A stretch of 64,000 bases of DNA from Acanthacorydalis orientalis (lineage: Eukaryota; Arthropoda; Insecta; Megaloptera; Corydalidae). The notes beneath the pieces are model-generated. The model was given only the letters and a program-made list of their open reading frames with translations. It had not been told where the DNA came from and searched no databases. The DNA is taken from NCBI GenBank assembly GCA_034766995.1, contig CM068316.1:15931571-15995570 (forward strand). Direction: 5' to 3'. The translations under genes were made by a program, and so were the position numbers. Shown piece by piece: positions 22,106 to 33,947 of this stretch (positions are counted from its first letter, which is position 1; every line of letters starts with the position of its first letter).

Positions 22106-23745
22106 GTTCGAACCTATATTTCGAATAACCTACTTTATTGTAATAATAGTTATTTTTGAATTAAGCTACTTAAGTAAAAGTAAACCATTATAAAATTACA
22201 TTGTAAAGTAGTACGGCAGTAAGTAATTTTAAATAATGGAACAAGCTCTCATATATGAATTTCTAATATTTTAAACATCTGTCTCATGTATCTAAGCTGA
22301 AATATCTGAACGTCAGTATATCTGAAAAATCTATCAATGTAACCATCGAATAAAAAAGATAATGTTTCAATTTTATAACAATTAGACTTTCAGAAGTTTT
22401 TGAATAATGCAATCTGAGAAAATATGTTCACAAACATGTGTAATAAATTGATGAAAAAATAGTTCTGTTTCTTTAATAAATGAATGGAAATTTTGAAGAA
22501 TTGACAAAATCTTATTATATATCTGATTATATATGATCAATGATTGCAGTTTGTAATGAAAAGATCAAAAATCCTTCTAAATTTTACTCTCCTAAAACAA
22601 TATAAAGACGGGGGAGAATTCCACGGAAATGTATTTATCATTTTACTTCATAAATTTAATATACTTACGATTTTTTCTATTGCTTAAAAATATTCTATTA
22701 ACTTCGAAAACTGATCCAAGTTTATTACTTTTGAAATAATAATATCTTCATCAAATGGAAAGCATTAAGTAATTAAATTCTAATTGGAAGAATATAAAAA
22801 ACCATTTCACCATTTTTGGTGAAAGGGTATTTATCAAACACCTTTCTTAATTTGTTGCTTCAGATAAATTTGAGAAAATTAACACAAAATATTCAATATA
22901 ACTTCTATTTATATCCATATCTTCAATGAATTTATTAACGATACCAATTTCGAAATAAAACGCCGGTAAAAGGATATTTTTTGACTCTGTTTGCCTTTTA
23001 TTTTTATATTTTTTACTCTAGATGTTATTTTTTATCGAGTCGATATGTTTCATTTTTTATTGATTCTTACCTCGATTATTCCATTCGCAAAGAAAACATG
23101 ATATTTAGATACATTCTCCTTATTGAAGAAATAAAATATCCTCTATCTTCAAATCTTCATAATTTTGATTATTTTCTGTACTTTTATATAATTATTGTCA
23201 ACAATTGTAATGTTCTATTTTTATTAAACAATTATTTATATTCGGACGAAAAATAATTTAAATTTAAAAAGAACATTGGAACAATTAAAGGAAAATTTTC
23301 GTTTATCATTGGTTATGGCAGACAATAAAATAAAACGGCCGATTAAATCAAGATTCATGGATAATTTTGTTTTATAATTTTATGACATAAAAATCTAACT
23401 TCTTAATTTTTGTTTATGAAAAATACACAAGACTAGATAAAAAAGTGTAAATTTATAATATGTTTAACATCTATTCGAATCGATATTTTACACATAATCT
23501 TTTCATATTCTTTCTCAGAAATGACAATATCAATTTTTGTCCGTGTTTCTAATATACATATCAATTATGCATATTCAAAAAATATATTCATAAAAATATT
23601 TATTTGTTATGTTCCTTAATACAATTATTCGTTACTATTGTGTAGCCATAGTAAAAAAAACTGATTCAAGGATAAGTTTAAGGTTTTATTAATATTTATT
23701 TAACATTAAATAATAGAGTAGTAGCTTATAAAAACCGTGCAGGAT

Positions 23746-23748
<3 letters not shown>
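20881..23748. other. AT-rich DNA, nothing recognised
   Basis: Nearly 3 kb with no supportable gene. A 91-codon plus-strand ORF (22981-23256) is rich in Phe, Tyr and Ile as expected from AT-rich DNA. A (TA)n array lies at 22069-22099. Confidence 0.5.
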
Positions 23749-23786
<38 letters not shown>

Positions 23787-23791
23787 TATAC

Positions 23792-23851
<60 letters not shown>
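23749..23851. repeat. (TA)n microsatellite
   Basis: A TA array with a short central interruption. Confidence 0.96.
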
Positions 23852-23854
<3 letters not shown>

Positions 23855-24102
23855 AGAATTGCCTTTTGGGATTTACGAGATGAATAATAATTAACATTTC
23901 ATATATTACAACAATATTTATTTATATACTAATAATATATTCATTTTATATTCTTGCGCTACCACATGCGTACACTACAATAAACAGTCGACAACTGCGT
24001 TGCTATTCAATATAAAACTACACCATCAGCATAGATAAGGTATCTATCTTGTATATAATAATTTTGTATATAAGTATGCTAAGTGCAAATGTACCCAATA
24101 CT

Positions 24103-24108
<6 letters not shown>

Positions 24109-24163
<55 letters not shown>
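24109..24163. repeat. (TA)n microsatellite
   Basis: A pure TA array just outside the repeat flank of mariner copy B. Confidence 0.96.
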
Positions 24164-24165
<2 letters not shown>

Positions 24166-24188
24166 AATTTAAATATACAATGCGAAGT

Positions 24189-24271
24189 TGCAGGATTCAT
24201 CTTAAATAGATATTTTAGATTGGGTAATTGAAGTGAAATGATAGAAGCATTTAATAGAACAATTTAAAATA
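24189..24271. repeat. flank shared with another mariner copy (59989-60075)
   Basis: The reverse complement (CTTCAATTACCCAATC, then ATATCTATTTAAGATGAATC and CTGCAAC) matches the sequence directly 3' of the mariner at 59414-59988. The same mariner family therefore sits at the same position in two copies of a larger repeat. Confidence 0.8.
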
Positions 24272-25080
24272 TATGAATGGTAGAAAAATAATAACGGTTT
24301 ATAACTTCGTATACATTTTTCACTTTTTTGATTTTCCTGGTTGTTTTAAGTGATCCAGAACTGTTAGATGTCTAACGCCTAACTTTTTTACAAGTTCTCG
24401 AATTTTTTTGCCTGGTTCTGAATCAACTAACGACTTCAGTTGGTCTTTATAAACTGAAGAAGGACACCTGAGACTTTCTTCATCTTCAAAGCTCTTATCC
24501 TCAGCACGCAATTTTTGGAACCACCATTGCATTGAACGTTCCTTAACAGTACTCACACCAAAAGCATCGTTTAGTTTAGGAGCAGTTTCTGCTGCTTTAT
24601 CACCCTGTTGAACTCATATAAAAAATTTCTCGTATTGCCATTTGGCTTATTCTAATATAGAAAATTACTATGTTTAAGGGGACCCGGTGGTCTAGAATTT
24701 TCTAAAAATTGATTTTTTTTTCCGAAAGTATCACTTATATAAATATTCACTTTGGAAATTAAAAAAAAGAATTAAAAATGAAAATACAATAAACATGTAC
24801 CATTCCCAATACTTTTATATAAAAGTGAATCTTGGACAATTAAATTCCAATTTCTTTCAATTCAAATTTCTTTATGAAAAATAATCTTTTTCATAATAAT
24901 GTGTATTAATTTCTATCTTTATATAAATTCAAGTTTTTTCTTTATTTAAGTTATTTAATATTTGAATATTTTAAATGACACTTATATTAACATGAATACG
25001 GTGAAATGACACTCTCATAGAAAAAAATGCAAGTTAGAATTCAGAAAACAAAAACCGCAATTATTTTCCTACCAACCTAA
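24272..25080 (-). mobile_element. mariner deletion derivative (copy B)
   Basis: The right end (TTAGGTTGGTAGGAAAATAA on the minus strand, TA at 25081-25082) and the degraded left end are of the Hsmar1-like family. The minus-strand ORF 24556-24320 reads MSTVKERSMQWWFQKLRAED, then LVDSEPGKKIRELVKKLGVR and VLDHLKQPGKSKK. These are both helix-turn-helix segments, and the copy then jumps to the 3' end. The leader is longer than in sister copies because an insertion of about 300 bp begins GGGGACCCGGTGGTCTAG near 24679. Confidence 0.85.
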
Positions 25081-25417
25081 TATAATTAATATCATGATAT
25101 GTATTTATCTTGTTTAATTGCCGATGTTAGTAAGAGTACTAAATCACAATGATATTCTTTTTTCCATCAGGACATTTACAAGATAAATGAAATGCACATG
25201 AGTAATCTGAGAACAAGAAGTTAAAAAAAACCTTTAGGAAAAATACTTCAACAAAAAGTACAAGTGACGTGACACGTGTAGATTATAAATCTAATTATCT
25301 TGACACAAGACATATAATGCCTCAAGTTCACTGACTGACACGGAATATCGTTATTAATATAACGTTTATATATTTACTATTTTCTTAATTGCTTAAAATC
25401 TATATGTTTTGTCAGGC

Positions 25418-25419
<2 letters not shown>

Positions 25420-25483
<64 letters not shown>
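25420..25483. repeat. (TA)n microsatellite
   Basis: A pure TA array of about 32 units. Confidence 0.97.
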
Positions 25484-25486
<3 letters not shown>

Positions 25487-26399
25487 AATAATTGATTAAT
25501 TATAACTTTTCAGACAATTTCTAATTAAATACTAACACGTTTAATAATAAGATTAGTGTTGAGGAGTGTCTGACATTTCCACATAAATCTTCTATAATTA
25601 ATACAATTAACACTTGCATTGTATTTCATAAAAACAGTTAGTTAAAAGAACGAAGATATTTTTCTGACAGTTAAATTTTATATTTCGTTACATAAAAAAT
25701 ACTATGCTCAATGAAATTAAAGCAAAGAAGTATTTGAATTAACCCAAAATGGATACAAAACATTTCTGACACTGGCTAAAAAATTCACATTCACAAATGA
25801 ATTCTTTTTCATCGAACAAACCGCTCAAAACAGGTATAGATTTTTCTGTATCTCGACGTTTTCAAGATGATGGCTTTGTCATTAAAATTTGCATAAGCAA
25901 CAATTCAAAATAATTAATAATATTTTACTGAATATTTTTGATTAGAGAAAATTTCTGTTGGGTGAAAAAAGAATTCTTTGAAAATTAAAATAGATGTTTT
26001 GTTTATAGACTCAGATAATCGAAAACTTTATTTAATTAATATTCTAATAAATAAATAAAATATTTTTAAATAAACGGTTATACTCTACAAACTGTTATTA
26101 TGATAAATATTTTCTGAATAGTTGTTTAGATTTCATTGACAGTAAAGAAATGTCCACTTAAGATTATTTTATTATTATTTTGTAATTATTAACTAGAAAG
26201 CAATATAGAAAAAAGGAAATGTATACATAAAAAAGTAAATAATGCTAAATTCAAATGAAACATTAATTTTGTTCAATTTTAATATTTTGATAATTAATGA
26301 AATCAAATTTCAAATGAAAATATTTTTTGATTTCAAAATTTAAGGCTTAAAGATTTCAATATGGTAAAATAATTCAGGCAAAACATGTCTTGTTAGAAC

Positions 26400-26400
<1 letters not shown>

Positions 26401-26471
<71 letters not shown>
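26401..26471. repeat. (TA)n microsatellite
   Basis: A TA array with one CA interruption. Confidence 0.97.
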
Positions 26472-26472
<1 letters not shown>

Positions 26473-26776
26473 ATCGTATTTCTAATTAAAATAATAATAT
26501 TTTCAATAAACTGAATAAGATCAATGAATAAAACATATTTTTAAATAATTATTTATATAGAAGAATCAATTCGATATAATGAATGGAATTCTATGGTCTA
26601 CTTCCGCACAAGAATTTATTCTCTTAACGATCAGCCTTTTTCGTACGCCGAGAAAAAATTCACTGTCTGGTTCTGATTAACAGTAAATAACACAATGATA
26701 GATGATCAGAATATATCTTTATATTCAGTTATAAAAAACTAACATCATTATAGATACATAAATAACATCACATTCT

Positions 26777-26824
<48 letters not shown>

Positions 26825-27649
26825 AGTACTAAAAATAATTTCAAATGTCCTTTATATGTATATAATTAAAAAAATATTCCAAATAAAAAAATATAGCTAG
26901 TTCGACATTAATCATTACTTTTATACCATCATTTGTCATTATTGACACCAGTCTGTATTTGGGTATCGAATTATTCTTACAAATGGGTTCGGAACACGTT
27001 ATAATAGCTGTTGACAAAAAGAGAAATAGTAAAATTACTAACTAATAGTGAATAAATTATTTCGAATAGATCTGAAATTGACCTACTTAATATATATTGA
27101 CTATTAATTAGTTTCACACTGAATTGAATTTAAATTTATGTTGCCTGTAAATTACCGTAGACAAAGTAATAACTTCAGTTAATTAAACTTATCAGTTGTC
27201 AGACTAATGTTTCCTTTTTATAATGGATCTCTGCAAACATTTTAATTAACTTAAATTCAATTTATTTGTATTTTAATTTATTTTATTGTTTTTTTTTTTG
27301 ATTCGTTTCGATTTTAGACTTATCTGAGATTTCGTTTTGAATCTATTTATAATATATTATTGTGTGGATGTTTATAATGGAATTATTATTGTGTGCATTA
27401 AATATTATTTAACACGAAGTAAAACAATTATTTAAATCTGATAATTTTTATATTTTTTTATTCCGTTTGCAAAATAGTACTAATACCCTACTGAATATTG
27501 TAAATTTTATAAAGAATTGGTATTTTTTTAATGGTAAGAGATAAGAGAATATCCTTGAGAAAACTTGAGAAAACTTTGAAAGATAAAAGACATAATATTA
27601 GAAGAATATCCAGTTTGACATTCAAAAATTCCAAGTACTTAAATTTTTT

Positions 27650-27880
27650 TCTGATCGAAAATGTTCAATTATTAATTATTGATCATTTTGATTATAGATT
27701 ATGTGCATTTAGTTGGTGATTTATTGAAGAGTATTTTGAACAATAAAGTACAAAAGATAATAAAAGATGATTTTTTTGTACTTCAGTGTTTTGAGGATGA
27801 TAGCATCGCCATTGAAACGTGCATAAGCAAAAATCAAAACGATCAATGATTGTTTATCAATATTTTTGTTGTCTGTGAAG
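27650..27880. repeat. fold-back-like dispersed repeat (inverted halves)
   Basis: The left half (about 27655-27720) is a degraded reverse copy of the right half (27778-27880). The right half reads GAGGATGATAGCATCGCCAT, TGAAACGTGCATAAGCAA, and then an AT-rich tail ending ATCAATATTTTTGTTG. Related cores lie at about 11383-11460, 25850-25945, 49862-49925 and 50116-50225 in this orientation, at 19240-19370, 48968-49075 and 49310-49425 in reverse, and at 35365-35550 as a second inverted pair. Confidence 0.6.
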
Positions 27881-30008
27881 CGAAACAAAAATATTAAAAT
27901 AACAAGTGTTTTTTTTTTATTATATACCGCCATTTCTAGTATATTATTCTCGGTTTATCATTGCAGGAGAATAAAAATATTGTTAAGGTTGCTACTTCGT
28001 TTCATTTCTCTACGTTTAATTTCTCTATACTCGTATATATATATATATATATATGTATCTATGTAAATATAATTTTCATATTGATTACATTAAAATTATA
28101 ATGTTTTTTTTTATATCTGTAATCTCTTTCATTCAGTGGTCCTCAAAATTTATCGACTCACAAAACCTTCAAAATTATAATTTTTTGCGGAACCCCTACC
28201 ACCCCCAGAAAACTCAAAATGCACACCACATAAGTTTTGAAAATGAGTCATTTACATGACCAAATTTTATTATTGACATCTGATTGAGCAGGGTCGTACT
28301 ATATACTCATAAATATAATTTTATTGTACAAAATAATAGGTATAAACACAGTTTTACTGTATAATAATAATAGGTAATAATAGCAATTTATAGAAATAAA
28401 AGAAATGATTATAAATTAACTATTTTTAATTTTTGTCTTTTCGGTTTAATTTTTAGTTTTTATCACTTGAGAATAAGTTGTAAATGTTTGAAAGTAAAAA
28501 GTAATGGTTGGTTGGTTGTTTATTGGGGATTTAGGGCACTTTGACAGCTGAGATCATTAGCTCCCGGACACAAATTATAATTTAAAAACGTACTCCGTTT
28601 GCGCACTTGCGTTCGAATCACCCCTTAATTCGAAACGCTAAAGTATGAGTGCCAAACGCTTAAAAATATTCCATTAAAACAATATTTCACTCAGTGAGAG
28701 ATAAAAAACACTTATGAATTGGACTGTTAAAATACCTAATCTTTATTTGACAATACGTATAAATATAACAAGAGTAAAAAGTAATCATATATATTCAAAT
28801 CAATACATATCATAATATAGTTATCTATTTTTTTGAAAAAATCAATTTATTATGTATTTTTTGTATTAAAAATGTAATAAATAATTTAAAAAAAACGTTT
28901 TTAAATTGCTTATAAAATGGTTGTTACATTTAAAAGAAAATAGAGAAATAATTCATACTTATACTATTAATATATACATGTATATATATATATATATATA
29001 TACGAGTATATATATACACAGTGAAAGTAGTATATCAGTTTTTCCCAACTAGATACTATTTACTTACTATGCATTCTTAGAAGCCGACAAACCCTATTTA
29101 TATTACCATTTGAAAAAATATTTCTACAAGATAAAGTTGATAAAGTATTATAGCATTTCGATAAAGTGAAGTGCGACTTGACAAGCCGATAATTAAACAC
29201 ACCTGCGATTAAGGTGAATAGCCTGAATACATACATAAATCCAGGAATACTTTTTCTTTATAAATGAACAGATCGTAAAGCTTGTTGTAAGTCTCCACGC
29301 CAACACATACACACAACTTACATACATACGTCCATATATATATATATATATATACATGTTTAGAATACTAAATATAACTAAAGTTTATATTTGTTCAAGT
29401 TTCGATTCATTAATAAACCATAATACAATTATTCATCAACTTAATTTTTATTTATTAAATTATAAAACCTGTTCGATATTTTTTAAAAAAATATGATAAT
29501 GTTTTGTAGGTATTATGTATGGAAGCATTAAGTTTTTATCAGAAAACAGTAAAATGTTAATTTTTGTACAATTTTAATTCGTATAAGTTAGCAGTAAATG
29601 TATTCAATTATTTTTGCATAATTATTCCTCTTTATTACTTTTCTAGACAACCTCTTTATATATTAGATTGATAGAAAAATAGTTGTGGTTTATGCCCTTC
29701 AAATTCATATACATTTTTCTCAGTTAGCTGTTTTAAGTGGTCCAGAACTGTCTGATGACTAAAGCATAACTTTGGTGCAAACTCGCGAATTGTAGAACGT
29801 GGTTCTGATTCAAGTAGTCTCTTTAGTTGGTCGTTATGAACTGAAGAAGAATGCCTGCGACCTTCCTCATCTTCAAGAATTTTGTCCTCAGCATAACAAT
29901 TTTGGAACCATCATTGCACTGTAGTTTACAAGCAGTTTCTACTATTTCACTACCCGTTTTAAACTCATACAAAAAATATGTTCTTATTTGCTTCTTTTCC
30001 ATCTTTAA

Positions 30009-31099
30009 CTCTTTGCGCCCGATGACATTTTCGCTAGGGCGAACCAGCAACTCGGAACGATTTTTCGAAGATTTGACGAATTTCTTACAGCTAACATAAA
30101 ATGATTTCACACAGAAATTAACGTATAAAACTATTATCTTTTATTATTGTATATAACTTTACATCTTAAAAAACAAAATTTGTTAAATATTAAGCTGTGT
30201 ATTTTTTCTTTGTGTGGTATTTTATGAAACAATCGTCAAGATGCATCTTCTGTTTGTCGAAGCAAGTATCACAGTAATATGTTATTTCATGTCCTCCACC
30301 AGGCTTGTTTTGTTGAGACCAAACCTTGCAATCGTTCTTCGTTCCTGTTAGAATAACATGAACCTGTCCATTAAAACGGATTTCATCGAAACTGGAGGTC
30401 GAAGTAGAAGCTCGATCATGAGTTTGTCGGAAATCTCCTCTCAATTGGTCAACCAGATTTTTTATGTATTGGAGATGACTAAACTGATTGTGGATCTCAC
30501 TGGATTCACTGGTGGATTTCACTGGATTTCATGCATTGGAGATGACTAAGCTGCCTTTCGTTTCTCTGTTTTTTTACTAGTTTATACAGAATATAGGATT
30601 TATGTAATCAAGGAAGCAAGTTACTAGCTGCAAACGTTTTCTCGGGTTTGTGCTTTGTATCGAAATTGTTCACAAATGTAGCATCCAAAAAAATTAGGTG
30701 AATCTATCTCTCATGAACGTGTTTGAATAAAAACAAATATGGCTAATATAATTTTTTGACCAATACTTTTGAATATTGGCTAACGGCATCGTCCCTGTAT
30801 TTATGATTGCAATAAATGCTAAAAATTCTTCATTGGTCACATCACGTCATGTTCTTCATATTGAATTCACTTGAAATGATTTCATTCCATTTTTATAAGG
30901 CTCAAATGCTTCTGAAGTAACAATCTTATAACCACGACCATTAATTTTCAACTAGTGCCGTAAACGCTATCCGACCTGCAGTCATGATGTAATTTGATAA
31001 ACAAATCAAACATAAACGAACATTGTCGCCTATCACTCGCCACTCGAGTTGCTGCATCAAACGAAGAGGCGACTGAAAGTCACCCTCGAGTGCAAAGGG
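30009..31099 (-). mobile_element. piggyBac deletion derivative nested in mariner
   Basis: TTAA is duplicated exactly at 30005-30008 and 31100-31103, and the mariner leader resumes without loss on either side. The ends CTCTTTGCGCCCGATGAC and, on the minus strand, CCCTTTGCACTCGAGGGTGA are piggyBac-type inverted repeats. The 1,091-bp insert keeps two separated pieces of the transposase. The order of events is clear: mariner first, piggyBac later. Confidence 0.93.
30190..30845 (-). pseudogene. piggyBac transposase remnants (N-terminal DDE part and C-terminal Cys-rich domain)
   Basis: The upstream piece (about 30840-30655) reads VTNEEFLAFIAIINTGTMPL, ANIQKYWSKNYISH and TFMRDRFT, then a stop and FFWMLHL. 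This is the start of the piggyBac DDE_Tnp_1_7 domain (usual form: EE..AF.G..I..G......YWS). The downstream piece (30522-30190) contains NDCKVWSQQNKPGGGHEITY, YCDTCF and HLDDCFIKYHTKKKYT. This is the C-terminal cysteine-rich (RING/PHD-like) domain that binds the element end. The first CxxC has lost one Cys (CKVW). The catalytic aspartates between the pieces are deleted. Confidence 0.85.
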
Positions 31100-31300
31100 T
31101 TAATTCAATAGCCCAATTTTAAGAAATGTTAATAATAAAACTAAAGTCCATGCTACCAAAAGACAAACCGAAAAATTCACTTTAAATTTATATCAACATG
31201 AACACGATGAAATTTCATTGAAAAAATAGAATAGAATTCATAAATAAAAATTACAATTATTTTCCAACCAACCTAATAAAATAATTTATTGGCTGTTGAA

Positions 31301-31544
31301 ATTAATTCGTAGCGTTTTCTTCATGAAAAATGATCGTTTATTTTAAATGAAATTGAAAAAACATATCATTCAAAGTATTGTCCATCATTAGCCACTACTT
31401 TTTCCCATCTTTCGGGCAGGGAATTAATTCGTGGCATTTTCTTCATGAAATAAGGTCGTTTATTTTAAATGAAATTGAAAAAACATATCATTCAAAGTAT
31501 TGTCCATCATTAGCCACTACTTTTTCCCATCTTTCGGGCAGGAG
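31301..31544. repeat. 122-bp tandem duplication of the mariner 3' end
   Basis: ATTAATTCGTAGCGTTTTCT at 31301 recurs with two changes at 31423. The following sequence to TTCCCATCTTTCGGGCAGG is repeated nearly perfectly with period 122. The inner copy carries the transposase stop codon. The outer copy carries the true terminal repeat. Confidence 0.93.
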
Positions 31545-32522
31545 ACGAATACCATGTCGGAAAAACGCCTCGTCTTTAGGTGCAATCCACGAATCGACCC
31601 ATTTTTTGCAATCTTCATAAGAAGTGAGCTTCTGACCAGACAGGCCATGACTCATCGATCGAAACAAATGGTAATCAGAAGGAGAAATATCTTGAGAATA
31701 CGGCGGGTGGGGTATGACTTCCCATTTGAGGGTTTCCAAGTATGTTTTGACCGGTTTTGCTACATGCGGACGAGCATTGTCGTACTGCAAAATCACTTTG
31801 TCGTGTCTTTCAAAGTATTCCGGCTGTTTTTCCTTCAATGCACGACTCAAGCGCATCAATTGTAGTTGGTAGCGATCCCCAATGATGGTTTCATTAGGTC
31901 TGAGCAGCTCATTGTAGATCACACCCTTATGATCCCACCAAATACAGAGCATGAGCTTGGATCCATGGATATTTGGCTTCGCCGCTGGTGTTGATTGTTG
32001 GCCGGGCTTAACCCATAACTTTCTGCGCTTAGGATTATTGTAATCGATCAACTTTTCATCGCCCGTGACAATTCGATGCAAAAATCTCTTCCTTTTCTCC
32101 CGTTGAATCAGCGGTTCACAGGAAAAACGCCTTTCATCGTCCCTCGGTTTCAATTCGTATGGGACCCGATTTCCTTGCTTTTGGATCATTCCCATGGCTT
32201 TAAGGAGTTTTCCTACCGTTGACAAGTCAACTCCCAACGATTCAGACAATTCTTGAAGTGTTTGATATGGGTCTTCATTAAGCAATGCCTCCAATTCGTC
32301 ATCGTCGAACTTTTTCGGCTGTCTAGGTCGTTCCTTGTCTTCCAAGTCGAAATCATCACTTTTAAAACGTGCGAACCACTTCCGACACGTTTGCTCAGCT
32401 AGAGCATGGTTACCATAAACTTCCACTGAAATACGATGACTTTCGGCAGAACTTTTTTTCATGTTAAAGTAATGAAGTAAAACTCCTCGCAAAAACAATT
32501 TAACCGGCATGAAATTCGACAT
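31488..32522 (-). CDS. mariner transposase, uninterrupted ORF
   Basis: A 344-residue ORF of the length expected for a mariner transposase, a nuclear enzyme that excises and reinserts its own element at TA sites. In order it has a first helix-turn-helix (residues about 10-60, with QTCRKWFARFKSDDFDLEDK), a linker, a second helix-turn-helix (about 80-115, TLQELSESLGVDLSTVGKLL) and the catalytic domain. The catalytic residues are the Asp in HRIVTGDEK, the Asp in QYDNARPH, and the Asp in SPSDYHLFR 35 residues later (DD34D). Two signature positions deviate: GDEKL where GDEKW is usual, and YSQDIS where YSPDLA is usual. The ATG chosen is the first in the frame. A start a few codons later (MPVKLFLRGVLLHYFN) is equally possible. 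It is the only mariner ORF here without stops or shifts, so the copy may be young. Activity is not implied. Confidence 0.93.
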   Translation of the reverse strand: MSNFMPVKLFLRGVLLHYFNMKKSSAESHRISVEVYGNHALAEQTCRKWFARFKSDDFDLEDKERPRQPKKFDDDELEALLNEDPYQTLQELSESLGVDLSTVGKLLKAMGMIQKQGNRVPYELKPRDDERRFSCEPLIQREKRKRFLHRIVTGDEKLIDYNNPKRRKLWVKPGQQSTPAAKPNIHGSKLMLCIWWDHKGVIYNELLRPNETIIGDRYQLQLMRLSRALKEKQPEYFERHDKVILQYDNARPHVAKPVKTYLETLKWEVIPHPPYSQDISPSDYHLFRSMSHGLSGQKLTSYEDCKKWVDSWIAPKDEAFFRHGIRLLPERWEKVVANDGQYFE

Positions 32523-32696
32523 ATTCGATAAAGTACAAAGTGTTGTTATTTACGCTTCAACCAAATGACATATACTGAAACTGAGGCCTAAGAACAGCTG
32601 TTTTGCGAGGAATATTTGGTTAAAGGGAACAATGGAAGAATGTACTACCTACGCCATCTCTTGTAAAACGCTACGAATTAATTCCAACACCCAATA

Positions 32697-33857
32697 TATT
32701 AATTGATCCTTTTATAATTTTTATACTAGAGTATACGATATTCACAATGACAAATAAATGAGTGAATCCGATCAATTTATTTTCATACCGTATAAAAACC
32801 AATAAAAAATATTATCAAGTGATAAAAAAATCAATGGCAAACACCAACATAGAAGATGTATAATTCTAGATATTAGATAAGTGTTATGACCTAAAAGATG
32901 TACTGAAAGTCGAACGTCATCCAACTGAAGCGTTGTATTGAATTTGTAATATCCAATTGAAACCAACATGCGAAAAAATTGAATACATTCAAGTTCGATC
33001 ACATCTGCTTTTTGTTTTCAGTTCGATGAAATAACGACACATGTTTTGATTCTCAAGTATATATGATATAAATATAAATTAAAACCTCATGAATATGTAT
33101 CACACTTTCAAATATCGTCGTTTTATAAATAACAACGCGCGGTTTAATGATTATTGTTTGCTTACAGTTAGACATAACTGAATTAGTATGCAAATCAATT
33201 TTTATATCCGTTTTTTTGGATTCGGTTTCATACTGCAGAAATATTCAGTATGATAAATACAGTTTCAATAATTATTCTCACAAGAAATTTAATGTATTTT
33301 TGGAAATAGAAATTAATATTCAACGAATATATTGTATATTTCACTCAATATTAAAAAAATGGATTAACTACAAGCAATACCTGTTTTATTATAGGATTAT
33401 TATATCTTTAAAGCATTTGATTTGAGAAACTCTTACAATGAATTTTACTTTATTAAAAACAGTTTAATTAAACTGGAAATTTACAGGTCATATCGGACAA
33501 AAGAAATAAAATGAGTACAAAATATTATGAATAAAAAAATATTTATAAATATACAAGTAGCAGCTAAACATTATGTTTGTATACATGGATTTTAATTTCA
33601 AATTTTTTTTATTTAGAATTTCATGTTTGTAAAATCAGTTTTTATATACAAGAAGCAGCGAAAAAGTTTTGCACGAGCATAATAATATCAATAATCATAA
33701 CTCTTATAAGATTTGAGATACTAGGATGATAAAAAGGAAAAGAAGCTTATAATATAACTGTGTCAATGGTGTATTTTTTTCAAAATAAGATCGTTATCAA
33801 TACATTTTCACCATCGTCAGTTAAATTATAATAATATTTAATCATTTGTTCTAAGTG
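32697..33857. other. AT-rich DNA, nothing recognised
   Basis: Small ORFs at 33002-32772 (minus) and 33147-33425 (plus) have no motif and random AT-rich composition. Confidence 0.5.
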
Positions 33858-33859
33858 TA

Positions 33860-33900
33860 TTAGGTTGGTAGAAAAATAATTGCGGTTTATGGCCTTCAAA

Positions 33901-33947
<47 letters not shown>

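Larger units (their letters stand above)
25081..29662. other. AT-rich DNA with microsatellites and old repeats
   Basis: No gene can be supported in 4.6 kb. (TA)n arrays are at 25420-25483, 26401-26471, 26783-26821, 28036-28055, 28977-29017 and 29335-29356. Old dispersed-repeat cores are at about 25850-25945 and 27650-27880. A hAT-like end (CAGTGGTCCTCAAA) is at 28134. An unassigned GC-richer block (GGGCACTTTGACAGCTGAGA) is at 28535-28640. Short ORFs here look random. Confidence 0.45.
29663..31276 (-). mobile_element. mariner deletion derivative (copy C) interrupted by piggyBac
   Basis: Hsmar1-like ends (TTAGATTGATAGAAAAATAG on the left, TTAGGTTGGTTGGAAAATAA on the minus strand at the right) lie between TA dinucleotides (29661-29662 and 31277-31278). 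The minus strand keeps the N-terminal transposase segment (start MEKKQIRTYFLYEFK near 30002, then HSSSVHNDQLKRLLESEPRS and TVLDHLKQLTEKNVYEFEGH), reading directly into the 3' end. A piggyBac relic is inserted in the leader at 30009-31099. Without it the copy would be about 520 bp, the same class as the copies at 33860 and 59414. Confidence 0.92.
31289..32694 (-). mobile_element. mariner with uninterrupted transposase ORF
   Basis: The right end on the minus strand reads TTGGGTGTTGGAATTAATTC. The left end TTGGCTGTTGAAATTAATTC is its match. TA flanks both ends (31287-31288 and 32695-32696). The length is 1,406 bp, about 120 bp above a standard mariner because the 3' end is duplicated in tandem. 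It begins only 12 bp after mariner copy C. Confidence 0.95.

Noticed and set aside
28134..28215. Complete hAT element starting CAGTGGTCCTCAAA
   Set aside because: No matching inverted end with an 8-bp duplication was found downstream, so only an end-like motif is noted.
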